Assembly: GCF_004340875.1 (NCBI RefSeq)
Contig: NZ_SLXQ01000023.1
Coordinates: forward strand, 1-64,000
Reading direction: 5' to 3'
Length of the DNA: 64,000 nt
DNA from: Tamaricihabitans halophyticus
GTDB lineage: Bacteria; Actinomycetota; Actinomycetes; Mycobacteriales; Pseudonocardiaceae
The notes beneath the pieces were generated by a model. That model made no database searches, was not told the origin of the DNA, and saw only the letters and a list, made by a program, of their open reading frames with translations. The position numbers and the translations under genes were made by a program. Of this stretch, positions 1 through 7,525 are shown piece by piece; position 1 is the first letter of the stretch; each line of letters begins with the position of its first letter.

Positions 1-2
1 AC

Positions 3-92
3 CGTACCAACATCACCGGAAAAACAGTAGGATGGAAACAAGCGTTGAACACCCTATCCCTCCACTACGGAGACCGGATCAACGCACAGTAA
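3..92 (+). pseudogene. C-terminal fragment of a possible transposase (left edge)
   Basis: An open frame enters from the left edge and stops at TAA 90-92. The visible tail ends in WKQALNTLSLHYGDRINAQ. It resembles the C-terminal end of IS256-type (mutator) transposases, which often finish with a Trp...Ala-Leu-Asn...Asp-Arg pattern, but the stretch is too short for a firm family call. It lies left of the attachment-site repeat and so belongs to whatever precedes the 22-kb element. Whether the gene is complete outside the window cannot be seen. Confidence 0.35.
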
Positions 93-171
93 CCAAGTAG
101 GCAATCACCAGCCCGCCCACGAAGTTCCTGACACTCCCGGATTCGGCTATCCGATTTACCTGGGGGTGTGG

Positions 172-341
172 GGTCCGTTGACTATTTGGTGTCGAGTGGG
201 CGAAATGTGGACGATTGCAGGAACCGTAAACGTGGCGTGTTAGGATAATCGGTGAGCTGGGCGAGAAGTTCAGAGCACAGCGCAGAGCCTTCCGATACTG
301 GCAGTCAAGGGGTCACGGGTTCGAATCCCGTCAGCTCCACA
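172..341 (+). repeat. Left copy of a ~170-bp direct repeat ending in a tmRNA-like 3' end
   Basis: This stretch aligns with 22062-22225 over its whole length, with scattered substitutions and a few small indels; by eye most positions match. Shared blocks include GGTGTCGAGTG, CGAAATGTGGA, GAGCTGGGCGAGAA and TTCCGATACTGG. The last 33 bp are identical in the two copies. Homology reaches well upstream of the tmRNA-like end. That suggests both copies are element ends (attP arm plus core) rather than a simple target duplication. Confidence 0.8.
309..341 (+). other. Attachment-site core, left: 3' end of tmRNA (ssrA)-like sequence
   Basis: The core contains a T-arm (CGGG TTCGAAT CCCG) followed by GTCAGCTCCA, which matches the conserved tmRNA acceptor 3' strand that pairs with the 5' GGGGCUG of ssrA. 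Neither that 5' half nor a tag-peptide reading frame is visible upstream in the window, so this is only the 3' portion. CCA is not encoded. Integrase gene ends at 423 just inside it, the usual layout of a site-specific element. A tRNA 3' end is the alternative reading. Confidence 0.7.
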
Positions 342-349
342 CTTCATGA

Positions 350-391
350 AAAGGCTCCTGAACGGGCTGTCTAGCCTGGTCAGGAGCCTTT
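350..391. terminator. Hairpin terminator between att site and integrase
   Basis: A perfect 12-bp stem pairs 350-361 (AAAGGCTCCTGA) with 380-391 (TCAGGAGCCTTT) around an 18-nt loop. The A and T ends would act in both directions. It follows the tmRNA-like 3' end and precedes the 3' end of the integrase gene on the other strand, so it can end transcription from both sides. Confidence 0.7.
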
Positions 392-422
392 CGTATGTTC
401 ATGAGTTGATCATGGGCAAGTT

Positions 423-1622
423 CTATATTGCAGTGCGTTGGGGACCACGTGGGGACCGTAGGTGTCGGGATAGCAGGTGGCCCGCATCGGTGACTGATTG
501 GCGGTTGGGGTGTAGGTAGCGCTGGGTGGTGGTCAACGAGCTGTGCCCGGCGATTTTGCGTAGGTGGTGTACGGGGACGCCTGCGTCGGCTAGCCAGGTG
601 AGCCCGGTATGGCGGAGGTCGTGGCGCCGTAGGTGTTCGTAGCCGAGTCGGGTGACTACGGTGTCCCACGAGGTGGCGTCCCGCAGCACGGCCGTGGTGA
701 TCCGTCCGCCGCGTGGTCCGGTGAACAGTCGTGCTTCGGGGTCACGGTCGACGGCGGCGATGCGTTGCTGAACAAGCTCGCGTACCTCGTCGATGAGCGG
801 CACCGTACGGGCGCGCTTGCCTTTGGTGCCCTTGTCGATGAGCCCGCCGGGTGACGGGGTTGTCTGGCGTCGCACGTCCCACATCCACGCGTTGGTGTCG
901 ATGTCTTTCACGCGGCAGCCGGATACCTCGCCGATCCGTGCGGCTGTGCAGGCAGCGAAGATCACTACCTCGCCCCAGCCTGCGTATTCGTTGGATGATT
1001 CGGCGACCAGCGCGTCCGCGATCGTGGTCAATGCGGCCCAGTTCGGGAGCGCCAATGAACGGGGGTCATCGAGTTCGTCTTCGGCGCGTTGGTACTCGTG
1101 TTGCCAGCCGGTGACCCGTGCGGGGTTGCGGTCGATCAGGCCATCCCGCACGGCTTGTTCCATGACGCGTACCAACACGGCAAGGCTGTTTTTCACCGTG
1201 GATAGGCCACAGTCGTCGGCGATCCAACCATGTACCGCACGGTCTACCGCCCCGTTGGTGATCATGCAGACCGGGATGTGTCCGATGCTGGGTACGACCC
1301 GTTTACGCCACCCCGCGCTGTACGGTTCGGTGGTGGTGGCTTCGAGCCCGCGCAGCGCAAGATTCATGACGGTATCGCCGTAGTCGGCCAGATTCATGGT
1401 TGCCGTGGCTGGATCCAAGCCGCGCGCGGCGGCCCGCCGGATGGTGGTGATCCATTCGGCCGCTGCGTCTTCGTCCTCGAAAGATTCCGATGTGGATTTG
1501 CGCCGTTTCGTTGTCGGATCAACCCACCGGGCGCGTGCCCGGTGCGGGGCTTTGCGGTTGGGTCGGTATTCCACGTCGGTGGAGATAGATACCCCGACTG
1601 GTAGGGCGACGGTGCTGGTCAT
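423..1622 (-). CDS. Tyrosine recombinase / phage-type integrase
   Basis: A 399-residue integrase that probably catalyses insertion and excision of the 22-kb element at the ssrA-like site. It has an N-terminal SAM-like DNA-binding half (about 75-175) and a C-terminal catalytic domain with the R-H-R-H-Y set: R229 (AARIGEVSG), H334 and R337 (RRHDLRHTG), H360 (AGHSS) and nucleophile Y369 (QRYLHP). The ATG at 1622 was chosen because it overlaps the stop of the upstream excisionase-like frame (TGATG), implying translational coupling. A longer start in the same frame would run backwards over that gene. Its 3' end lies about 80 bp from the attachment core. The length and motifs look intact, so it may be active. 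Confidence 0.9.
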   Translation of the reverse strand: MTSTVALPVGVSISTDVEYRPNRKAPHRARARWVDPTTKRRKSTSESFEDEDAAAEWITTIRRAAARGLDPATATMNLADYGDTVMNLALRGLEATTTEPYSAGWRKRVVPSIGHIPVCMITNGAVDRAVHGWIADDCGLSTVKNSLAVLVRVMEQAVRDGLIDRNPARVTGWQHEYQRAEDELDDPRSLALPNWAALTTIADALVAESSNEYAGWGEVVIFAACTAARIGEVSGCRVKDIDTNAWMWDVRRQTTPSPGGLIDKGTKGKRARTVPLIDEVRELVQQRIAAVDRDPEARLFTGPRGGRITTAVLRDATSWDTVVTRLGYEHLRRHDLRHTGLTWLADAGVPVHHLRKIAGHSSLTTTQRYLHPNRQSVTDAGHLLSRHLRSPRGPQRTAI

Positions 1623-1774
1623 CACGCCACCTCGCCGGGGATGACGCGCCGGGTCATCAGCCACTGCTCGACGTCGAGCGAGTTGTACACCGTAACTCGG
1701 TTGGACAACTGGACGAATGGTGGCCCTTGGGCCGGTCTGGACGTGCGCCATCGGCGCACCGTGGAGCTGTCCAC
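1622..1774 (-). CDS. Small excisionase-like helix-turn-helix protein
   Basis: An open frame of about 50 residues directly upstream of and overlapping the integrase start by one base (TGATG). It reads VDSSTVRRWRTSRPAQGPPF, then VQLSNRVTVYNSLDVEQWL, and ends MTRRVIPGEVA. The pattern of an HTH followed by a short basic wing and a Leu/Trp-rich end is that of the MerR-like excisionases (HTH_17/Xis) that sit upstream of actinobacterial integrases. The same frame stays open upstream to about 1870 and includes two CxxC-type cysteine pairs, so the true start may be further back; the GTG at 1774 is a conservative choice. Longer overlapping frames on this strand read through it out of phase and look non-coding. 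Confidence 0.5.
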   Translation of the reverse strand: MDSSTVRRWRTSRPAQGPPFVQLSNRVTVYNSLDVEQWLMTRRVIPGEVA

Positions 1775-1892
1775 GCCCCAGCAGCGTCCAGAAACCAGCG
1801 GATAGTCCCGCGTGTCGGACCAGGTACACCGTTCATCGGACAGACCTTGGTTACAGACCCGGCAAAAGTCAGGTTAGACCGACTCTCAGCGC

Positions 1893-3086
1893 TCACGCGC
1901 CGGTGCTGAGCCGGTCGCAAAGCCAGTCGGAGATGTCAGCGGCGGCACGCAAGGGGGCGTCTGCCTGGCAGTGGGTGCACCCACTCGTCCAGGCCGGGTA
2001 GCGCAGGAAGGTCTTGTCCGTCATTGTGAGGTTTGCAAAGGTCTCCTCAGCCTCACTGAAGGGGGTGATGCGATCGGACTCACCGTGCAGGAGCAAGGTC
2101 GGGCAAGCGATTCTCTGGGCAACCCCGTGCAGATTGTATGGGTTCAAAGCCGTCATCAGATCGGCGTCCGGCCGAAGGCACAGGATTTTGCGCCAAAGAT
2201 CGGTGAAGTATTCACCGGCGGACGAACCGTTGAGTTCGACACCTAGCACTCGTGGTAGGTCGTAGATCGCGCCCCAAATGACGGCTGCGGCGAACCGTGG
2301 TTCGTAGGCGGCTGCGCGCGCCGCGAGATAGCCGCCCAGGCTTTGTCCAACGACCGCGATGCGCCCCGGGTCGACGAAGTCGTACGTGGTCAGGAAGTCG
2401 TAGGCCGCGCTCGCGGGCAGCTCCCAGTCATGCCTGCCTGCTATGCCCCGCCTGAGCGCTTCGCCCTGCCCTGGGCCGTCCATGGCCAGAGTGTGTATGC
2501 CTCGTTGAGCCAGGGCCCTCCCGAGAAAGAAGTACATCTCCTCGGCGACCGCGTCGGTACCTCCGAAGATCACCGCGGCCGCCTGTCTGGTGCCCTCGTC
2601 AGCGCAGGCTCCTGGGAAGAAGTAACCCGGCAGCGTGGTGCCGTCCTCGTACGGGATCTCAACGGCTGCATGGGGCGGGTCAGCGAGCGGGGCCGCCCGC
2701 TGAAACGACGCGCGCCGGGCCTCGATGCTTGCTGAGTGTCGGGGGTCTGTGTCCGGCAGAAAGAATCCAGCGGCGTGGTGGTAGTTCGTGGCCCGGTACA
2801 GCTTGTCGCGCGCTGAGGACGAATTCCCCGTGCGGAGGCTGGATTCCGCATCGGCATCCAGCCGACGAGCGATGGACGAGAAGACGCCGTACCACGCCTC
2901 CGCGTCGCCGGGCCGCACTCCTTGTAGAGCAAGAATGATCTCCGAGAAGTCGCCACCGCCGGCCGGGATCTTCCCCATCATGCGAAGGAACTGAAAGGAC
3001 CAGAAGTTATTCTCCGGCCACAGCTCGAAGTGGTCGAGGCCAGTTCCCGATCTGTCGGCGGATTTGTCGGCGGGTACGGTGTTCAC
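1893..3086 (-). CDS. Alpha/beta hydrolase, FrsA/DUF1100 or pseudooxynicotine-hydrolase type
   Basis: A 397-residue hydrolase with a helical N-terminal region (about 1-135) and a catalytic alpha/beta fold. The nucleophile is S249 in GQSLGG, with the acid in the HGESDRITP motif near 350 and the histidine in GCTHCQ near 377. The oxyanion strand is VIFGGTDA near 173-180. This arrangement matches the esterase group that includes 2,6-dihydroxypseudooxynicotine hydrolase, which cleaves C-C or amide-like bonds in catabolic pathways. It follows the APC permease on the same strand with a 60-bp gap, suggesting co-transcription under the divergent TetR gene. The natural substrate is unknown; an imported amino-acid-like or N-acyl compound fits the permease. 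Confidence 0.75.
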   Translation of the reverse strand: MNTVPADKSADRSGTGLDHFELWPENNFWSFQFLRMMGKIPAGGGDFSEIILALQGVRPGDAEAWYGVFSSIARRLDADAESSLRTGNSSSARDKLYRATNYHHAAGFFLPDTDPRHSASIEARRASFQRAAPLADPPHAAVEIPYEDGTTLPGYFFPGACADEGTRQAAAVIFGGTDAVAEEMYFFLGRALAQRGIHTLAMDGPGQGEALRRGIAGRHDWELPASAAYDFLTTYDFVDPGRIAVVGQSLGGYLAARAAAYEPRFAAAVIWGAIYDLPRVLGVELNGSSAGEYFTDLWRKILCLRPDADLMTALNPYNLHGVAQRIACPTLLLHGESDRITPFSEAEETFANLTMTDKTFLRYPAWTSGCTHCQADAPLRAAADISDWLCDRLSTGA

Positions 3087-3146
3087 GAAGCACTCCTACT
3101 CTGATCGGTATCTTCGGTTGGTGGCACCGCCTCGAGTGTGTGGACG

Positions 3147-4598
3147 TCAGTCACGCAGCTCATGCAGCGCCTCTCTTGCGTCGAGTGAGTGACGCCGACT
3201 GGTGAGCACCCCGGCAGCCGCGCCTACGACGAGGAGCAATGGCATCGCAGCGACCACGGCAGACGAGCTACCGGTGACTTGCTGGTAGTTGAGAACGATC
3301 AGTACTCCGATGACCGCGAGACCTGCGGCCGCAACAACGGGAGCCACGCGTGTACCTACGACGGTGCCGGGAAGCCTGCCACGTAGCGAAGCCACCAGAG
3401 CGCTGAGCGAGCAGCAGACAGTCATAGCGATAAGCGCGAGAGACGTAACACCACTCACGGCTGGGAATAGTCCCGTGATTGGATCGGCGCCGGTCACGAT
3501 GAATGGCCCGATTAGCGTCACGTTGATTGCGATCTGCGTGATAGTCGCGACGTGTGGCGTGCCCCGATGTGTGTGGGTGCGAGCCAATGCGCGGGGCAAC
3601 AGCCCTGCTCGGCCCAGCGCGAAACCGTAGCGCGAGGCCATGTTGTGGAAGGCCACCGAGGCGGTCAGGAAGCTGAATGTCACTATGACACTGATGATCA
3701 CTCCGATGGAGGAGCCCAGATACTCAGCAGCTGCGCCGTCGAGCAAGGCTCCGGGATTTTCCGTGCCAGCAACGACGACGTCGTCATATGCGGCGATCAG
3801 TGTCCAGCTTGAGATGAGGTACACCAGCGTAAGCAATCCCAGGGCGATGACGGTTGCCCGGCGGATCCGTTTAGCGGGGGCCTCGCATTCTTCACCATAG
3901 CTAGCGGCCGCCTCGTAGCCTGCGAAAGACAGCATGCAGAAGACCGCAGTCAAGGCGAACCCGTCAGCAGTCAGGGAACCAGGACTGAAACCATCAAATG
4001 TAAACCCGGATGGGTTCGTCCTGAACACGGCGCCCGCCAAGACCGCCAGTAAAACGAACTGGAGCAGGCACACAGTCGCCGTGACTTTACTCGCGAGCGT
4101 CACCCCGTAGTGGCCAAGAGCTCCCAGAACCACGAGCGCTGCCGCGGAGTAGACCGCCCAGTGCAGGTCGATCCCGAAGTGCGTAGATAGGGCGAGATCA
4201 GCGTAGAAGCCCGTCGCCACAATCATTGCCGCACAAGCGAGGTTGTAGGCGATTCCGGCAATGAACGCAATCGCCGCACCGAAGGCCGGGCCAAGCCCAT
4301 GCGCGACGTAGGCGTGATAGGCGCCAGCGCTGACCACTGTACGACTCAATGCGGTGTATCCCGACGTATAGATGGCCAGCAACACGCTTACGACCACGAG
4401 CCAGCCCAACGTACCAACGCCGGCACCGATGCCGAGACTCAGCGAAAGATTCGACGCCATCGCGGTCAGCGGAGCCGTGCACGCAACCACCATGAAAACC
4501 ATGCCGGGTACGCCGATCGCACCACGTCTCAGTCTGCCGCTGTTCGTTCCACTCAGCGGCTCGACATTCGAGCCAAGGGACTCCGACGCCATTGTCAT
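3147..4598 (-). CDS. APC-superfamily amino acid permease
   Basis: A 483-residue polytopic membrane protein with about 12 hydrophobic segments. The N-terminus carries the APC signature LRRGAIGVPGMVFMVVACTA, which leads into the first helix where substrate backbone is bound; GYEAAASYGEE in the middle is also typical. It probably imports an amino acid or amine using ion coupling. ATG codons at 4598 and 4592 are both possible. The gene diverges from a TetR regulator, with a palindromic operator in between (4621-4644), and is followed by a hydrolase on the same strand. That makes an import-and-cleave unit with its own repressor. Confidence 0.85.
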   Translation of the reverse strand: MTMASESLGSNVEPLSGTNSGRLRRGAIGVPGMVFMVVACTAPLTAMASNLSLSLGIGAGVGTLGWLVVVSVLLAIYTSGYTALSRTVVSAGAYHAYVAHGLGPAFGAAIAFIAGIAYNLACAAMIVATGFYADLALSTHFGIDLHWAVYSAAALVVLGALGHYGVTLASKVTATVCLLQFVLLAVLAGAVFRTNPSGFTFDGFSPGSLTADGFALTAVFCMLSFAGYEAAASYGEECEAPAKRIRRATVIALGLLTLVYLISSWTLIAAYDDVVVAGTENPGALLDGAAAEYLGSSIGVIISVIVTFSFLTASVAFHNMASRYGFALGRAGLLPRALARTHTHRGTPHVATITQIAINVTLIGPFIVTGADPITGLFPAVSGVTSLALIAMTVCCSLSALVASLRGRLPGTVVGTRVAPVVAAAGLAVIGVLIVLNYQQVTGSSSAVVAAMPLLLVVGAAAGVLTSRRHSLDAREALHELRD

Positions 4599-4620
4599 AC
4601 CCTTCGCTAGTCACAATCCT

Positions 4621-4644
4621 AACGATACGAAACGGTATCGTTTC
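4621..4644. promoter_or_regulatory. Nested palindrome: probable TetR operator
   Basis: AACGATAC (4621-4628) is a perfect inverted repeat of GTATCGTT (4635-4642). A second palindrome, GAAACG/CGTTTC (4629-4634 and 4639-4644), is nested over it. The site lies between the divergent permease and TetR genes and overlaps the promoter zone of both. A TACAGT -10-like hexamer at 4655-4660 sits only 6 bp before the TetR GTG, which would give a leaderless transcript. Confidence 0.65.
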
Positions 4645-4666
4645 GTTGGCGTGTTACAGTAGGCGA

Positions 4667-5293
4667 GTGAGGCAAGACACGTCAACACCCCGGTCGCGCT
4701 CGGAAGGAAGGGCCCCGCCCATCCCGGCCCTGCGGACGTCGGTAACCGATGCGATCACTCAGGTTGTGCTCAACGAACTCGCCGAGGTGGGGTACCAGAA
4801 ACTGACCATGGACGGCGTTGCGAAGCGGGCTGGATCGAGCAAACCCACCCTCTATCGACGATGGTCCTCAAAAGAGGAGATGGTCATCGCCGCAGTGGCG
4901 ACCGTCAGTCAGCCGGTCATTCCAGAAGACGATGGTCGCGACCTATGGGATCGCCTGCTGGAATTGACTAGAGCTGTCCATGTGTGGCTGAGCGATCCAC
5001 TGGTGCATCGGATCATGCCCGATCTACTTGCCGAGGGGCTGCGCAGCGACGCGTTGGACAGAGCACACACCCACTACATCACCGAACCACGCCGAGAAGC
5101 GTCGAAGGCCACGATGGCCACAGCGCGTGAACGTGGCGAGATCCGCCAGGACATCAACATCGAGTTTGTTCTCGATGTCCTGGCTGCGCCAATCTATTGG
5201 AGGCTGTGCGTACTCCGTAAAGAAGTCGACGACGACTACCTGCAAACGCTCACTGACTTCGTCCACCGTGAGTTGACGACCCGCGATGTGTAA
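4667..5293 (+). CDS. TetR-family transcriptional regulator (permease-hydrolase unit)
   Basis: A 208-residue protein with an N-terminal TetR DNA-binding domain (about 28-75; helix-turn-helix GVAKRAGSSKPTLYRRW) and an all-helical C-terminal ligand domain. The GTG at 4667 (VRQDTSTP) was chosen over an ATG further upstream, because the upstream codons fall inside the palindromic operator and would add unrelated residues. It probably represses itself and the divergent APC permease and hydrolase through 4621-4644 until the imported substrate or a product binds. The ligand is not predictable from sequence. Confidence 0.85.
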   Translation: MRQDTSTPRSRSEGRAPPIPALRTSVTDAITQVVLNELAEVGYQKLTMDGVAKRAGSSKPTLYRRWSSKEEMVIAAVATVSQPVIPEDDGRDLWDRLLELTRAVHVWLSDPLVHRIMPDLLAEGLRSDALDRAHTHYITEPRREASKATMATARERGEIRQDINIEFVLDVLAAPIYWRLCVLRKEVDDDYLQTLTDFVHRELTTRDV

Positions 5294-5903
5294 ACCAACT
5301 CCTTCGCGCGCCTCGATCCCCGCAGCCCGATTCGCTTCAGGAGCCAGCGACGGGGAGGGAAGATGCCGTCACGAGGCCATGCTCGTCAGGTGCACACGCG
5401 ACTGTGGCGCCAGCCTGGCCCGCTTCAGTGATTCCGCGGCGAGTGGACGTTCACGGCGGCCCGTGGGTGAACCGACCCATCCATGGATACTGCAACGTCG
5501 ATCTTGTAGGCACCGCGCACGGACCACCGCTGGCGGAACGGTGTCTGCGGCCCTCGTGCTCGGCTCGACCGCCTTGGATGGGCACCTCAAGAGCGTGTAC
5601 CTGGCCGAGACGGCCATTGCTCAAGTGCTCAATGAGTGGATCGGGGCCACATCCCACAGCGCCAGCCTCGACGAGACCGTCCAGGCTGTTGACCTCTGGA
5701 CGTACCCGGCGGTTCGGCGATACACGTGATTATCGAGCAATACTTCCACCATGTGGTGGGCTTCAGGTCGTATCGTGTTTCGATCCGCTTAGTGGCCGTC
5801 AGACGATATTGGGGAAGTCCACACCATCGACTGTGATCAACTGCCGACCGCGCTCAGCTCCGGGCACCCTCACTGGCCTCGATCAGAAGGTCCGGCCGGA
5901 CTA
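5294..5903. other. No convincing gene; possible degenerate coding remnant
   Basis: About 610 bp between two regulators. Open frames exist, but their composition is irregular and none shows a recognisable domain. A plus-strand stretch near 5555-5729 (translating to GSTALDGHLKSVYLAETAIA and on to LDETVQAVDLWTYP) looks protein-like, with helical periodicity, and could be the tail of a decayed gene. No start with a good ribosome site precedes it. I assign no function. Confidence 0.4.
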
Positions 5904-6527
5904 CTAGGCGCACAACATGCTGACGAGCCGGTCACGGGCGAACTGCCACTGGCGTTGGACGCTTGCGTGGGAATGGCCAAATAGTTGAAGAATGGCGATT
6001 CCTCGAACGGTGCTCATTGCCATGGCGAAGAGCTCGTCGAACTCGTCTGGTGGGTTCGCGTGTCCTGCCAGCTTGCTGTGTGCCCAGTCGTTGATCATGC
6101 GGTTGACTGCGGTTTCTTCGTTTCGGACCGCGTCACGTAGGTCGTCATCCGTCCGAGTTGCCAGCGACAGCTCGAGCATGGTCGCGAACAGCGGTCCGGT
6201 GTACTGCGTGAAAAGCGCATCGAGAACCCGTCGGGTGGATATCCTCCCTGCCTTTCTCGTGGCCTCCTCCAACTCGCGCATGCTGCGTTCGGCCAGATGC
6301 TGAACCGCGGCCGTGACGAGATCGTTCTTGTGCGAGAAGTGATGCTGCTGCGCGCCACGGGAAATGCCAGCTCGACGTGCCACGCCGTGCGTGGAGAATC
6401 GCGTGAAGCCGCCCTCGAGTAACTCATCGACGGCGGCATCGAGTAACCGCCGACGGGTCTCGGTGCTGCGCTCCTGCTTGGGTGCTGACTCAGGGGACAT
6501 AGGAGACTCGATCCTAGCCGCCGCCAT
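5904..6527 (-). CDS. TetR-family transcriptional regulator (beta-oxidation unit)
   Basis: A 207-residue TetR protein with a helix-turn-helix (HGVARRAGISRGAQQHHF) in the N-terminal 60 residues and a helical ligand domain. The start at 6527 (MAAARIES) overlaps the end of the MaoC gene by 14 bp; an ATG at 6500 (MSPESAP) is an alternative with no overlap. It is the last gene of a minus-strand run after two MaoC genes, so it is probably autoregulated with them. It is the best candidate to bind the palindrome at 7461-7478 between the divergent halves of this cluster. Such regulators usually respond to acyl-CoA intermediates. Confidence 0.82.
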   Translation of the reverse strand: MAAARIESPMSPESAPKQERSTETRRRLLDAAVDELLEGGFTRFSTHGVARRAGISRGAQQHHFSHKNDLVTAAVQHLAERSMRELEEATRKAGRISTRRVLDALFTQYTGPLFATMLELSLATRTDDDLRDAVRNEETAVNRMINDWAHSKLAGHANPPDEFDELFAMAMSTVRGIAILQLFGHSHASVQRQWQFARDRLVSMLCA

Positions 6528-6984
6528 CCGATCGAGCCTCGTGTGGTGCGGTGGATACTGACGCTTTGCCGGAAAGTACTTGTTCACCGTCTTGCCGCGC
6601 CACGCTTAGTTCCACGTGGGCTAGCGATACCTCGTGCGTGGACGACTCGACCTCGATCACCGTCCCGCTGAAGGTAAGCACATCATCTGGCCATACCTGG
6701 CCCTCGAAGCGGACCGAAAATGCGCATATGTTGTGTGGGCCTACCCAGGCGGACAGTCGCTGGCCGAGCATCCCGGCGTGCATCATGCCGATCCCGAACA
6801 CGCTCGGCAGTCCTGCCGCGATGGCCAGTGGTTCGTCGTGATGGATCGGGTTGAAGTCGCCGCTGGCCCCGGCGTAGCGGACAATGTCAGTCCTGGTAAG
6901 TGGGCCAAACCGCCATTCGGGGAGAGTATCGCCCTCGGCGAGAGGTATTGGCGAGGTCGGCACCGCATGGGTGTCAGCGCGCAC
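6514..6984 (-). CDS. MaoC-like enoyl-CoA hydratase subunit (catalytic)
   Basis: A 156-residue single hot-dog-fold protein. GASGDFNPIHHDEPLA carries the hydratase-2 motif with catalytic Asp and His, and GIGMMHAGMLGQRL follows as the usual central helix. It probably adds water to an enoyl-CoA as one half of a heterodimer with the preceding gene, as in HadAB/HadBC and the ChsH1-ChsH2-like enzymes of actinomycetes. It overlaps the upstream partner by 11 bp, which supports stoichiometric expression. The substrate chain is unknown; the neighbouring thiolase and SDR suggest one beta-oxidation cycle. Confidence 0.85.
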   Translation of the reverse strand: MRADTHAVPTSPIPLAEGDTLPEWRFGPLTRTDIVRYAGASGDFNPIHHDEPLAIAAGLPSVFGIGMMHAGMLGQRLSAWVGPHNICAFSVRFEGQVWPDDVLTFSGTVIEVESSTHEVSLAHVELSVARQDGEQVLSGKASVSTAPHEARSDGGG

Positions 6985-7444
6985 TGCTGTTCCCTCCTTT
7001 TTCGACCACCACGTCCCTGCGAGTGGCCACTTGCTCGCCGTGCTGATTGGTGTATGACGTTTCGATAGCGACCAGAGTCATGGCACCACCGCGCTTGCCG
7101 ACGCGTTCGTTGACGTCAACCACGGAACTCCGTGCGGTGAGCTCATCGCCGCAACGCACTGGCGCGAAGAACTGCCAGCTGGCCTCGCCGTGCAGCAAGT
7201 TGGTGGTGTCCAGGCCCAGCCGGATGGCCCCGTCCAGAGCGCCGTGTTCGCGCCACAGATCCGCGACGACCGTGGCCGTCGGCGGGGCCGGAATATCGTC
7301 GAATCCAGCCTCCCTAGCGGCTTCTCGGTCGCTCCACAGTGGCTCGGGGGCATCAAATGATCGGGCAAGCTCAGCTAGTTTGCCGCGCTCCACGGGGAAG
7401 CGCACGGTTCCCAGTTCCCTGCCAATGAGTCCTCTGTCGGCCAT
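6974..7444 (-). CDS. MaoC N-terminal-type dehydratase/hydratase subunit
   Basis: A 156-residue hot-dog protein of the MaoC_dehydrat_N/FAS1-like group. It starts MADRGLIGRELGTVRFPVER and contains IPAPPTATVVADLWREHG, typical of the non-catalytic half of R-hydratase heterodimers. It lacks the Asp-x4-His motif of the downstream subunit, so it is more likely a structural or substrate-binding partner than an independent enzyme. It is the first gene of the minus-strand MaoC-MaoC-TetR run and faces the divergent SDR-thiolase pair across a 75-bp promoter region with a palindromic operator. Confidence 0.8.
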   Translation of the reverse strand: MADRGLIGRELGTVRFPVERGKLAELARSFDAPEPLWSDREAAREAGFDDIPAPPTATVVADLWREHGALDGAIRLGLDTTNLLHGEASWQFFAPVRCGDELTARSSVVDVNERVGKRGGAMTLVAIETSYTNQHGEQVATRRDVVVEKGGNSSAR

Positions 7445-7460
7445 CCTGCTCCTTAGAAAA

Positions 7461-7478
7461 AATCCATCCGGACGGATT
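7461..7478. promoter_or_regulatory. Palindromic operator between MaoC and SDR operons
   Basis: AATCCATCCGGACGGATT is an inverted repeat with one mismatched pair, centred on TCCGGA. It lies in the short divergent promoter region and is placed to control both operons. A TATGTT hexamer follows at 7481-7486. The co-transcribed TetR at 5904-6527 is the likely binder. Confidence 0.65.
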
Positions 7479-7525
7479 GTTATGTTACGGTACCGCTACC
7501 GGAAGGACAACAGGACGGAGTGTTG

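Noticed and set aside
1-340. A complete tmRNA gene ending at 340
   Set aside because: No 5' GGGGCTG half and no tag-peptide frame upstream in the window; only the 3' end is present.
331-669. A 112-codon minus-strand frame near the left att site
   Set aside because: Pro/Arg/His-rich, overlaps the integrase end and the terminator; no protein-like composition.
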